Assembly (NCBI GenBank): GCA_965119685.1
Contig: OZ221971.1
Coordinates: 1,922,001 to 1,986,000, forward strand
DNA length: 64,000 nucleotides
From: Merdibacter sp965119685
GTDB taxonomy: Bacteria > Bacillota_I > Bacilli_A > Erysipelotrichales > Erysipelotrichaceae
Direction: 5' to 3'
Part shown: positions 39,792-49,206 of the stretch, one piece after another
How positions within the stretch are numbered: position 1 is the stretch's first letter
How the letters are laid out: each line of letters starts with the position of its first letter
Program-made: the position numbers and the translations under genes
The notes under the pieces: generated by a model
Told to the model about the DNA's origin: nothing
Databases searched by the model: none
The model's input: only the letters and a program-made list of their open reading frames with translations

Positions 39792-42700
39792 TTAGATGCT
39801 TTCCTCGGCAAGTGCCTTCAGACGGCGGTGACGCTTCATCGCATCCTTCTTCGTCTTTTCAAACATCTCATAAGCGCTCTCGCCCTTCAGCTTCGGCAGC
39901 TGAGAGAAACGAGTCTCGCTCATCATGAAGTCGAGCATCTTATCGTAATCCGGTTCCTTAGAATCGATTGTCAGCGGCTTCTCCAGCGTCGGGTTGTAAC
40001 GATACAGATCCACGTATCCGCACTCTACAGCCTTTGCCTGCGTCTTCTGATGGTTGCTCAAACCGCCCTTGATACCGTGCTCTGCACATGGGCTGTATGC
40101 CAAGATCAGCGACGGTCCGTCATAAGCCTCGGCTTCCTTGATAGCTTTCAGCGTCTGGTTCTTGTTTGCGCCCATCGCGATGCTGGCAACATATACGTGA
40201 CCGTATGCCATGGCGATCTGTCCCAGATCCTTCTTAGCCGTCGTCTTACCGCCGGCAGCGAACTTCGCGATGCTGGCAGCCTGAGAAGACTTAGAAGACT
40301 GTCCGCCGGTGTTGGAGTACACCTCGGTATCCAATACGAGGACATTGACGTTCAAGTCGTTTGCCAAGACGTGATCCAATCCGCCGTAGCCGATATCGTA
40401 TGCCCAGCCATCGCCGCCGACAATCCATACCGACTTGCTGATGAGATCCTGATCAGCCAGTTCCTTGACATCCTTAATATCAGATTTCGCTGCCAATGCT
40501 GCGATCGTAGGGGCAACTTCACGCTCTGCGTCACGATTGCCGTGTACTTCGATGTATTTTGCGAATGCTTCCTTCAGCTGCGGCTCAACATTCTCCATGT
40601 TGTCCTCCATCACCTTCAGGATGCGTGCTTCCTTGTAGTTCTGTGCGAGCGCCATACCATAGCCAAACTCGGCGTTGTCCTCGAACAGAGAGTTTGCCCA
40701 TGCGACACCCTCACCGTTCTTGTCGTTGACAAACGGTGTGGACGGCGTCGAAGAGCAGTAGATCATCGAGCAGCCGGTTGCGTTGGCAACGAGCATGTCG
40801 CGTCCAAACAGCTGCGATACCAGCTTATAGTACGGTGTCTCACCGCAGCCCGGGCAGGAACCGGATACCTCAAAGTAAGGCATCAGGAACTGAGAACCCT
40901 TAACCGTATCGGTAGAGAAGTAGTTGCTCTTGTACTCCGTGTGCTTGAACAGGTAATCTGCCAGCGTTTCCTCTTCCAGCTTCTCGTTGATGTCGACCAT
41001 CTCCAGCGCCTTGTTGCCGGCTTTGCCCGGACACTCGACAGCGCACAAACCGCAGCCTACGCAGTTCGCCGGAGATACCTGAATGCGGTATTTCAGATGT
41101 GCAACGTCCTTGCCCATCGCCGGAATTGTATCAAATGCCATCGGTGCAGCCGCTACCTCTTCATCGCTCAGCAGGAACGGACGAATCGTTGCATGCGGGC
41201 ACACATAAGAACAGATACCGCACTGGATACAGTTCTCCGGATGCCATGTCGGCACCTGTACGGCGATTGTACGCTTCTCCTCGAAAGCGACGTTGTTGCG
41301 GATGGAACCATCCAGCAGGTTGTACTTCGTAAATGCGGAAACCGGCATATCGTAGCCTTCCAGACCGTTGATGACTGCTACGTGGTTATCAAAGTACTCA
41401 TCACCCGTCAGCTTGCGGTTTGCATCGTATGGCAGCTGTGCCCAGCTTGGATCGACAGTGATCTCCTCCATGCCATCCTTACCGGCATCGATCGCCTTGT
41501 AGTTGAGCTGTACGATCGCATCGCCCTTCTTGCCGTAAGACTTCTTAGCAAACGCCTTCATCAGTTCCAAAGACGTCTCTAACGGCATGATCTGCTCGTT
41601 GAGGGCAAAGAATGCGGACTGTAAGATCGTGTTGGTACGACGACCCATGCCGATCTCCTGTGCGATCTTCGTCGCATTGATGATGTAGAGCTTAGCGTTT
41701 TTCTTCGCCAGCTGCGCCTTCATGCGATTTGGCATGTGGTGAACGATCTCCTCCTTGGAGAACGTGGTGTTCAACAGGAACGTTCCTCCCTCTTTCAGGT
41801 TGCGCACCATGTCATATTTGAACATGTAGGCATCCAGTGAACAAGAGATGAAATCGGCGTTGTTGATATAGTAAGTAGAACGGATCGGCGAATTGCCAAA
41901 GCGCAGATGCGAACGCGTAACGCCGCCGGCCTTCTTGGAGTCATAAGCGAAGTATGCCTGTGCATACTGATCCGTGTTGTCACCGATGATCTTAACGGTG
42001 GACTTGTTGGCGGATACGGTTCCATCCGAACCCAGACCCCAGAACAGGCAGGACGTGTAGTCGCCGTTGATCTGGAAGCTCTCGTCTGCCGGCAAGCTGA
42101 GATGCGTCAAATCGTCCTCGATGCCGATCGTAAAGCCGTTGATCATCTTGTCTTCTTTCAAATGGTCGAATACTGCTTTTACATGGCAAGGCTGCGTATC
42201 CTTGGAACCTAAGCCATAACGTCCGCCGATGATCTCGACATCCTTGCGATCCTTCATTGCCGCAACGACATCCAGATACAGCGGTTCGCCCATCGCACCG
42301 TTTTCCTTCGTGCGGTCTAAGACGGCGATCTTCTTCACAGTTGAAGGCATCACCTTGAACATGTACTCCGGAGCGAACGGACGATACAGGTGAACCTTGA
42401 TCATACCGACCTTTTCGCCCTGTGCCGTCAATGCGTCGATCGTCTCATGCGCGGTCTCGGTAATGGAACCCATCGCGATGATGATACGCTCGGCATCCGG
42501 TGCACCGTAATAAGTAAACGGAGCGTAATGACGTCCGGTGATCTCTGAGATCTTCTCCATGTAGTCGGCTACGATTGCCGGCACCTTTGCATAGTGCTCA
42601 TTGCGCGCCTCCATACCCTGGAAGTAGATGTCATCGTTCTCAGCGCCGCCGCGGGTAACCGGATTGGTATGCGGGTTCAGCGCACGCTTGCGGAAGTCTT

Positions 42701-43301
42701 CCAGCGCCTCGTAATCGATCAGATCCTTGTAGAGATCCGTATCGAATACCTCAACCTTTTGAATCTCATGAGACGTACGGAAACCGTCAAAGAAGTGAAT
42801 AAATGGAACGCTTGCCTTGATCGCAGCCAGATGTGCGACGCCGGCCAGATCCATCGCCTCCTGTACGGAGTGAGACGCCAGCATGCACACGCCGGTCTGA
42901 CGGCATGCGTAAATATCCTGATGGTCACCAAAAATGTTCAATGCACGGGATGCGATCGCACGCGCAGATACATGCAGTACGCCCGGCAGGCACTCACCGA
43001 CCATTTTGTAGATGTTTGGAATCATCAGCAGCAGACCCTGCGATGCGGTGAACGTCGTCGCCAAGGCCCCAGCCTGCAATGCGCCGTGAACTGCGCCGGC
43101 AGCACCTCCCTCAGACTGTAACTCGGCAACTTTTACGATGCTGCCGAAGATGTTTTTGCGCCCCTGATTTGCCCAGACATCGACAACCTCTGCCATCGGA
43201 GAGGAAGGCGTGATCGGGTAAATTGCGCTCAGCTCGGTAAACGCATACGCGTTATGCGCAGTAGCGGTATTACCGTCCATGGACATAAATGTTTTAGCCA
43301 T
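39792..43301 (-). CDS. nifJ: Pyruvate:ferredoxin (flavodoxin) oxidoreductase
   Basis: A 1169-residue single-chain PFOR that converts pyruvate and CoA to acetyl-CoA, CO2 and reduced ferredoxin. Domain order as in the family: N-terminal TPP-pyrimidine domain (TAYAFTELSAIYPITPSSPMAEVVD), gamma-like domain, a 2[4Fe-4S] ferredoxin domain (CIQCGICSYVCPHATIRP; CVGCGLCAVECPGKAG), and the TPP-binding domain (ETPYYKLVSQLFG, LDTEVYSNTGGQSSKSSQ). ATG at 43301 after AAGGAGG, with TATAAT at minus-strand positions upstream (TTTAAA-N17-TATAAT). It feeds the hydrogenase at 545-2062. Confidence 0.96.
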   Translation of the reverse strand: MAKTFMSMDGNTATAHNAYAFTELSAIYPITPSSPMAEVVDVWANQGRKNIFGSIVKVAELQSEGGAAGAVHGALQAGALATTFTASQGLLLMIPNIYKMVGECLPGVLHVSARAIASRALNIFGDHQDIYACRQTGVCMLASHSVQEAMDLAGVAHLAAIKASVPFIHFFDGFRTSHEIQKVEVFDTDLYKDLIDYEALEDFRKRALNPHTNPVTRGGAENDDIYFQGMEARNEHYAKVPAIVADYMEKISEITGRHYAPFTYYGAPDAERIIIAMGSITETAHETIDALTAQGEKVGMIKVHLYRPFAPEYMFKVMPSTVKKIAVLDRTKENGAMGEPLYLDVVAAMKDRKDVEIIGGRYGLGSKDTQPCHVKAVFDHLKEDKMINGFTIGIEDDLTHLSLPADESFQINGDYTSCLFWGLGSDGTVSANKSTVKIIGDNTDQYAQAYFAYDSKKAGGVTRSHLRFGNSPIRSTYYINNADFISCSLDAYMFKYDMVRNLKEGGTFLLNTTFSKEEIVHHMPNRMKAQLAKKNAKLYIINATKIAQEIGMGRRTNTILQSAFFALNEQIMPLETSLELMKAFAKKSYGKKGDAIVQLNYKAIDAGKDGMEEITVDPSWAQLPYDANRKLTGDEYFDNHVAVINGLEGYDMPVSAFTKYNLLDGSIRNNVAFEEKRTIAVQVPTWHPENCIQCGICSYVCPHATIRPFLLSDEEVAAAPMAFDTIPAMGKDVAHLKYRIQVSPANCVGCGLCAVECPGKAGNKALEMVDINEKLEEETLADYLFKHTEYKSNYFSTDTVKGSQFLMPYFEVSGSCPGCGETPYYKLVSQLFGRDMLVANATGCSMIYCSSTPSTPFVNDKNGEGVAWANSLFEDNAEFGYGMALAQNYKEARILKVMEDNMENVEPQLKEAFAKYIEVHGNRDAEREVAPTIAALAAKSDIKDVKELADQDLISKSVWIVGGDGWAYDIGYGGLDHVLANDLNVNVLVLDTEVYSNTGGQSSKSSQAASIAKFAAGGKTTAKKDLGQIAMAYGHVYVASIAMGANKNQTLKAIKEAEAYDGPSLILAYSPCAEHGIKGGLSNHQKTQAKAVECGYVDLYRYNPTLEKPLTIDSKEPDYDKMLDFMMSETRFSQLPKLKGESAYEMFEKTKKDAMKRHRRLKALAEESI

Positions 43302-43555
43302 TTGTAAATTTCCTCCTTGCGTAACTTTACTTATCCATTATAGAACGAAATCTCTTATTTTTAAAGGTTTTTTTTCTAAATTTCCAACGCGGCTCTCACG
43401 TCCCTTTCCCACGCTTTCCCACCGCCGAAATTTTATGGGAAATCTTTCATGCGGCTCACTTGCCCATGGCTCCCTTTGCGATCAACACACCGCCGACGCT
43501 GCCGCACTTTTCGCCTGCACAGCGGTTCTCTCTATTGATTTCTCTATATAAAGGA

Positions 43556-43592
43556 AAAGAAGCGACCGACAAATTCGCAAACCGCTTCTTCT
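43556..43592 (-). terminator. Possible terminator of the giant repeat gene
   Basis: AGAAGCG pairs with CGCTTCT across a 17-base loop, followed by a pyrimidine tract. It is weak, about 110 bases beyond the stop. The rest of 43302-43704 holds the PFOR promoter and nothing else I recognise. Confidence 0.4.
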
Positions 43593-43704
43593 CTATCGTC
43601 TTTCATTTTCATTACATCTAATCTAAATGCATGATCTGCGAGTGTTGGCGCTCATCTCACATTTCTTCTTTGTGAAGCGCTCGCCGCTCATCAGCGCTCC
43701 GCTC

Positions 43705-46700
43705 TCACAGCACCAACCGTGTCGTCTGCCTTCGCATCGTCTGCGTGGATGGTACAATCACATTGATCTTCTGCTGCGCATCGCTTTGTACCTCTACCCT
43801 CGCCATGCGCTGTTCACTGCCGCCCTCGACCTGAAACAGGCAAGGGATGGACGAGGACAAGCGATAGGTGCCATAGGCAAGTCCCTGTGTCTTTGCCCGA
43901 TAGTCATTGTCCTTGGACAGCGTCACCTGTGCTTCCTGCTCCCCATGCAAGGTGACTGTAACGCTCTCCTCGCTTTGCAAGGTGCGCAGATGTCCCTGAT
44001 CATCCCGCTCCCACAGCTGAAAGTGAAGTGTGCCGCCCGATGGCTGTGGCTGATTCTGTGCAAAGACGGGAATCTCCAGCTCTTCCTCACACGGGGTGAC
44101 AATCACCGTATGACGCTCATCGCTGAAAGTGATCGTACAGTGGTGACGCTTTGACTGCCCATCCAGCTGGTAGAGATAACAGCCGCTTTGTGCAAACAGG
44201 CTGTATCGTCCGCTTTCGATCTCCTCAATCAGCTGCCGATAGCCGCCTGCCGCGCTGAGCTCGACAGCGATTTCCACCCCGGCCTTTTGTAACAGCAGGT
44301 GTGCCGTACCCGTTAACCCCTCGCCGATCACCTCCAGCTCGTTTTGCCCTTGATCGATCGTCTGATTGATGGCGATGACGGTATGCGCATCCCCTGCTAC
44401 CGTGATGAGGGCATGGTCGCGCTCACTGCCGCCGTCGACGCGATAAGTGACGCTCTCCTCTCCCTGCTCATCCAGCACATACATGCCATCCTCCAAAAAC
44501 CGTACTTCCTGACGATAGCCGTTTTCCTCATTGAGGACGATTTTCTCCTCAAATCCCGGTCGGCTTAAAAGAAACACATAGCTGCCCTGCGTCGGCACAG
44601 AGAGCTCTCTGGCGTGACGCAAGCGCTTCTCGATGATGATGGAACCCATGCGCCTAGCATCATAGCCAAACAGCAGATCGACATGCACCTGCGAACCGTT
44701 GACAACTGCCAAGCCCTCTTGAGAAGGCGTCTGTCCATCCACCTGATACCATACATTTTCTTCATCAGGCGCATGAATCTGATAGACGCCCTCCGGCAGA
44801 TGCTCCAGCATGCCTAACCAGTGACTGCCCTCGTTGAGCAGCAGCTCCCAGTGCCGCTTTCCCTGATCGACGTCGACCCAATAGCTCACAGATCCCTGCG
44901 GCTTTTCCTTGTGTTCGCCATCCCATTGCCATGCCTCTAAGATGAGTGTACCCTTGTGATCGCCTTCTCCCTCATCGATCACCTTGACGTTGTGCGCATC
45001 CTGATCCATCGTAAAGCGCGCCTGTGCGCTCTCTTTGCCATCAACTACATAAGAATATCGGCCGCCGTCTTCTCCTTGCAGCGTATAGACGCCCATCGGC
45101 AGCGATTGCAAGCGCAGACGCCAATGGTTTTCCTCATCGAGCACCAGCTGCTCGCGGGTTTGCTCACCCTGCAAAAGCAGCTTCATCACGCTTCCCGCAT
45201 ACGGCTTTTTGAAGCAGTCACAGTCGCTGTCTCGCCGATAGCCCTGCACATAGAGCACTCCCTGCCGCGAGGGCTTTTGCACAAAGACAAATACGATCTG
45301 CGTATCCGCAGTGATCTGTGTCTGCACGATCGTCTGCGCCACATCGTCAATCAGCGTATGGTCGTAGAGAACGCCGTTAGGGCCATTGACAAACATCTCA
45401 TAGCGGCCGCATGGCAGTGTGCGGGTTTGCGCGAATTGCTGCTCGCTGTTAAACACCAGCGTCTCAAAGAACTGCGTACCGATCACACGGGCAGTAAATA
45501 CGGCGTCTGCCTGCGGTTTTATCACGTTGCCCGCCGCATCCTGTACCTGTATGCGAAAGGACACCTGCGGCTGCGGCTTTTCATCACATAGCACCGCCTG
45601 TACCTTGCGGCAGTCATCGCCGACCTCCAGCGTGATGATGTTATAGCTTTGCACCTCATCGGCATAGAAGCAGATTGTCTGATCCTGTGAACGCAGCGTA
45701 TAGCGTCCCTTTGGCAGCCGCTCGAGCACGACGCTCCAGTGATTGTCCGGACTCAATACGATCGTTCGCTCAACGCCCTTGCCCCGCAGGCATAGGCGCA
45801 TGGTCTCCTGCGTACATTCGTGATATTCCCCATCTCTTTGACAGCTGCCGTCAATCATGAGCGACCCCTTTCTGGAAGAGGTGAGCAGCAGCGCCTCATA
45901 ACAGCCCTCCTGCATCCAGAAGCAGCCCTTTTCCATCTGTTCGCCGTTGATCTTCACCTGTATGTCCTCATCGCCCTGCGCACGAATGCAGACACGGCCG
46001 CAAGGCACTTGATACAGGGTATGGGTAAAGCCGTTTGCCTCATGCAGGATCACCTGCTGACTTTCACTGCCGCTTTCCACAACGACCTGCAGACTTCCCT
46101 GTGATGGGAGGGCGAATGTGCCATCCGCCATCTCCAAGCGCCAGCACAGCCGCAGCTCATTGATACTTTGTTCGCGCACTGCCACGACGCAGACGTCCTC
46201 CTGATCGATGGCGATGCGTCCCTTTTCATACGTGCAGCCGTTGATCTCAAAGAGAATGTGCCCCGCCTGGGAAGTGACGATCTCATAGGTGCCTGCTTGC
46301 AAATCGCTAAGCGTGAGCGTTTCGTTTGGAGCAAGGGCAAAGACGCGGTGCAGATCTTCCCCGATGAGGGCAAAGCGCAGCTCCTCCTCACAGCGCTGTG
46401 TCTCATCCCGATAGGTGATATGCAAAGCGCCGCTCGCCGCAAGGGCGTTCATCACCTCGATATGCACATCCTGCGTGCCCAGCGTAAATCGTCCCGTTTC
46501 CTGCTCCCTCGTGTTGACCCGCCAGCAGCAAGGCGCTTCCTGAAGCTCACGAATCTCATACGTGCCTCTGCCCAGATCATCAAAGCAGACACAGAAGCCG
46601 TTTTGCGCGTTCAGGGTGAATGGAATCTCCAATCCACAGCCGCTCAGCATCATCGCATAGCTGTCGTTTGCGCCGGGCTCATGCAGCGCGCCACAGCCAT

Positions 46701-48960
46701 CCATCAGCTTTTTCTCCACGCATACCATACCTTCATGACAGCGATACTGGTTGACGAGTACGACGCTGTGCTCCTTGCCATCTGCCAATATGCGCGCATT
46801 TGTACAAAGCTGTCCGTCAACCTCATAGAAGACGTGATAGCCCATCGTATCCTTTTGTGTAACCGTAAACGATACACCTTCCATACCGGTGAGGATCGCC
46901 TGCCAGCGGTTGGCTCGCTTTAACACGACCTCCCTGCAAAAATCCTCCCCTTCGACGATTGCAGCAGCCTCAAAATCAGCGTCCGGCAGCGTCTGGCAGT
47001 GATCGCAGTCAACCATGCGCAGAGATAACGACAAGGTGGTGGAACGAGGGAGCGGATTGATGATTTTCACCTCTTGCAAATCCCGCTGAATCGTTACCCG
47101 CGCCTGTTCGCTCATCTCGCCGTTGACCAGATAGCGCTCACCGCCGCCATAGAGTTCCTCGATGAGATATTCCCCATAAGGCAGCTCCTCCACATAGACA
47201 CACCACTGGTTTTGCGCGTTGAGGGTAACGCGCTGTTCAAAATCCTTGGCGCTGATGCACACCTCAAAGCTTTCCGTACACTGTGGATGCAACAGCATGC
47301 AATGCTCGTTCTCCATCCACTTTTCAATGCGCACGCTGCCGCATTGATCCTGTTGCAGATTGAGAATGCGCACCTCATGGAGCCGTCCATCGTCGATAAC
47401 GATGCGCGCCGTACTCTGCCACTCTCCCTGATCGACGCTGTATAACACCTGTTCGCCGCCGACCTCACGGATGTCGTAGCAGCCCTTGGGGAGCTGCTGC
47501 AATGCGACGCAGTAATCGTTTTCCGCTTTCAGCATCAAAATCTCCTGATAGGCGAAGGAATGCAGGCGCACGGCAAAGCAGGCGTCGTTTTGCGGTTTCA
47601 CCAGATTGCCGTAAGCGTCCTCCTCATATTTACAAATTTGCAGATTGCCGCTGTTTTTCGCTTCGTTGATGATCCATACGTCGGCACCCGCACATGCCGT
47701 GATCTCCACACAGCCATCTAATATCGCTTCCCCGCTCGCCAGCTGATAACTGCTCACATAGCCCTGTGTCTCCTGTTCCTCGATGCGATAAACGCCCGGA
47801 CACAGATCGGCGAGTTCCACACAGAAATGGTTTTCGTTGCTTAAATAAAAGGAATGGGTGCTTCCGCAGCCGCTGATCGTGATGACGAAATGATCCTCCT
47901 GCCGCGGCGCCATCAGACAGCCGCCCTCGCCCCTGATGCGCTTTTGTACCCGCAAAGAGCGGCGGCTTTGCACATCGTTTCGCTGATAAAGGATATTCAC
48001 GCTGCGGCAGACGCCCTCAACAACCTCCACTTCGCCTTCCTCAAAGGCTTCTCCATCGATCTCATAGACGATCGTATAGCCCGGTGCACTGTGACTTTGC
48101 ACCGTATAGTAGCCGATGCCAAGATCATAAAGTCGCATGGTAAAATCGTTCATCTCGTTGAGGTTGAGCGTCTGCGTAAATCCGCTGCCGCTGACCTCCA
48201 CCTGAAAATAGCAGTCCTGCGGCGTTGTCAGCACGCAGTCCTCCTCCATCACAAACACCCGTATCTGCATAGATGCCTGTGTCTGTCTTTGTTCGATGAC
48301 GGTGAGGGAATGGCTCAGCGCTTCCAGCGTAAAGGCGCCGGTAATCGCCGCATCGTCAAAAAACATCGCCGCAGCCTCATTTTGCGCTGTCACGGTATAA
48401 TCGCCTTTGGGCAGCGTCAGCAGCGCCTCGTAGCGGTTGCAGGCGTTGAGCTCCACCCATTCGCGGTGATCCTTGCTGACAAGCTCATATTGATACACCG
48501 CATCCCCCTGCGGCAGCTGCTGTCCCTGTGCCCCGCGCTCCAGCACATGAACGTTCAGCTCGCTGACATCGGTGAAGATCGTCATCGTCGCTAAAAGCCA
48601 TGGCTGTTCCTGCGTCAGCTGCAAGCGCAGCTGATTCCCCTCACTGCAGGCATCTGCCACACAGCCGCGCACGACGCAGGCACCGTTTTCATCGATCCCT
48701 TCCCCCGCCGCATTGCGCAGAGAAAGCGTATACCAATCCAATGGCAGCGGCTGTATCGTCACCTCCGCCTTTTCCTCGTCAAATGACAGTTCCCGTTCGA
48801 TGCTGCCGCCGCTTCCCGCCGTGATGCGAACTTTCAATGTTTGCCCGTCTTCTATGTGAAAACTGTCATCTTTGTAAACAGTCAACCGAAACCCAGTCGT
48901 CATGGATGATGTGCACGCCTGTAACATCGCTGTGACACGCGGTTTCCAAAATCTCCTCAT
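43705..48960 (-). CDS. Giant protein of ~17 tandem SpaA/Ig-like repeats
   Basis: A 1751-residue protein built of about 17 repeats of roughly 100 residues. Each runs G-x-L-x-I-x-K ... P ... F-x-V-x-(12)-L-N-x-x-N ... L-P-x-G-x-Y-x-I ... Y-x-V-D-G ... H-x-V-x-I-I-N, the layout of a prealbumin/SpaA/Cna-B-like beta-sandwich. Many repeats hold one or two cysteines. No signal peptide, LPxTG or transmembrane segment is visible, which is unusual for this fold; export by the nearby T7SS or a cytoplasmic role are both possible. The start at 48960 is supported by AAGGAGG seven bases upstream, but the first 20 residues are atypical. A later start at 48903 lacks a ribosome binding site. Confidence 0.75.
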   Translation of the reverse strand: MRRFWKPRVTAMLQACTSSMTTGFRLTVYKDDSFHIEDGQTLKVRITAGSGGSIERELSFDEEKAEVTIQPLPLDWYTLSLRNAAGEGIDENGACVVRGCVADACSEGNQLRLQLTQEQPWLLATMTIFTDVSELNVHVLERGAQGQQLPQGDAVYQYELVSKDHREWVELNACNRYEALLTLPKGDYTVTAQNEAAAMFFDDAAITGAFTLEALSHSLTVIEQRQTQASMQIRVFVMEEDCVLTTPQDCYFQVEVSGSGFTQTLNLNEMNDFTMRLYDLGIGYYTVQSHSAPGYTIVYEIDGEAFEEGEVEVVEGVCRSVNILYQRNDVQSRRSLRVQKRIRGEGGCLMAPRQEDHFVITISGCGSTHSFYLSNENHFCVELADLCPGVYRIEEQETQGYVSSYQLASGEAILDGCVEITACAGADVWIINEAKNSGNLQICKYEEDAYGNLVKPQNDACFAVRLHSFAYQEILMLKAENDYCVALQQLPKGCYDIREVGGEQVLYSVDQGEWQSTARIVIDDGRLHEVRILNLQQDQCGSVRIEKWMENEHCMLLHPQCTESFEVCISAKDFEQRVTLNAQNQWCVYVEELPYGEYLIEELYGGGERYLVNGEMSEQARVTIQRDLQEVKIINPLPRSTTLSLSLRMVDCDHCQTLPDADFEAAAIVEGEDFCREVVLKRANRWQAILTGMEGVSFTVTQKDTMGYHVFYEVDGQLCTNARILADGKEHSVVLVNQYRCHEGMVCVEKKLMDGCGALHEPGANDSYAMMLSGCGLEIPFTLNAQNGFCVCFDDLGRGTYEIRELQEAPCCWRVNTREQETGRFTLGTQDVHIEVMNALAASGALHITYRDETQRCEEELRFALIGEDLHRVFALAPNETLTLSDLQAGTYEIVTSQAGHILFEINGCTYEKGRIAIDQEDVCVVAVREQSINELRLCWRLEMADGTFALPSQGSLQVVVESGSESQQVILHEANGFTHTLYQVPCGRVCIRAQGDEDIQVKINGEQMEKGCFWMQEGCYEALLLTSSRKGSLMIDGSCQRDGEYHECTQETMRLCLRGKGVERTIVLSPDNHWSVVLERLPKGRYTLRSQDQTICFYADEVQSYNIITLEVGDDCRKVQAVLCDEKPQPQVSFRIQVQDAAGNVIKPQADAVFTARVIGTQFFETLVFNSEQQFAQTRTLPCGRYEMFVNGPNGVLYDHTLIDDVAQTIVQTQITADTQIVFVFVQKPSRQGVLYVQGYRRDSDCDCFKKPYAGSVMKLLLQGEQTREQLVLDEENHWRLRLQSLPMGVYTLQGEDGGRYSYVVDGKESAQARFTMDQDAHNVKVIDEGEGDHKGTLILEAWQWDGEHKEKPQGSVSYWVDVDQGKRHWELLLNEGSHWLGMLEHLPEGVYQIHAPDEENVWYQVDGQTPSQEGLAVVNGSQVHVDLLFGYDARRMGSIIIEKRLRHARELSVPTQGSYVFLLSRPGFEEKIVLNEENGYRQEVRFLEDGMYVLDEQGEESVTYRVDGGSERDHALITVAGDAHTVIAINQTIDQGQNELEVIGEGLTGTAHLLLQKAGVEIAVELSAAGGYRQLIEEIESGRYSLFAQSGCYLYQLDGQSKRHHCTITFSDERHTVIVTPCEEELEIPVFAQNQPQPSGGTLHFQLWERDDQGHLRTLQSEESVTVTLHGEQEAQVTLSKDNDYRAKTQGLAYGTYRLSSSIPCLFQVEGGSEQRMARVEVQSDAQQKINVIVPSTQTMRRQTTRLVL

Positions 48961-49086
48961 ACAACTCCTCCTTGTCCCCGGCATATTCGCCTATTACACA
49001 CTCCAGTATATGATTGGGCGTTTGATATGTTTTCCTGTTTTTTCGCTTTTTTCTCACTTTGCAAAACAGCGGACAAAAAAGCGTAA

Positions 49087-49138
49087 TTTCAATTATCGTG
49101 GATTTGCCCCCCACCTTTCAATGATCGTGTGGGCAGTA
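49087..49138 (-). repeat. Post-terminator repeat, copy B
   Basis: A 50-base sequence related to 22871-22926 (shared plus-strand phrase CTTTCAAYGATCGTGYGGGC and an AATTATCGTGGATTT-like left part). It follows the pgi terminator and precedes the giant repeat gene on the minus strand. Confidence 0.55.
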
Positions 49139-49170
49139 AAAAAGATGCGCAAGGCGTTTGCACATCTTTC
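49138..49170 (-). terminator. Terminator of pgi
   Basis: AAAGATG/CATCTTT with inner GCAA/TTGC (49141-49169); T residues follow on the minus strand. Confidence 0.7.
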
Positions 49171-49206
49171 TTATCAATCGCTTTTCGCGTGCTTTGGGAC
49201 GATCAA

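Noticed and set aside
39699..41582. 627-codon open frame antisense to the PFOR gene
   Set aside because: The longest shadow frame in the window, but it starts inside the terminator region of PFOR, has Cys/Arg/His-rich low-quality sequence and no family pattern.
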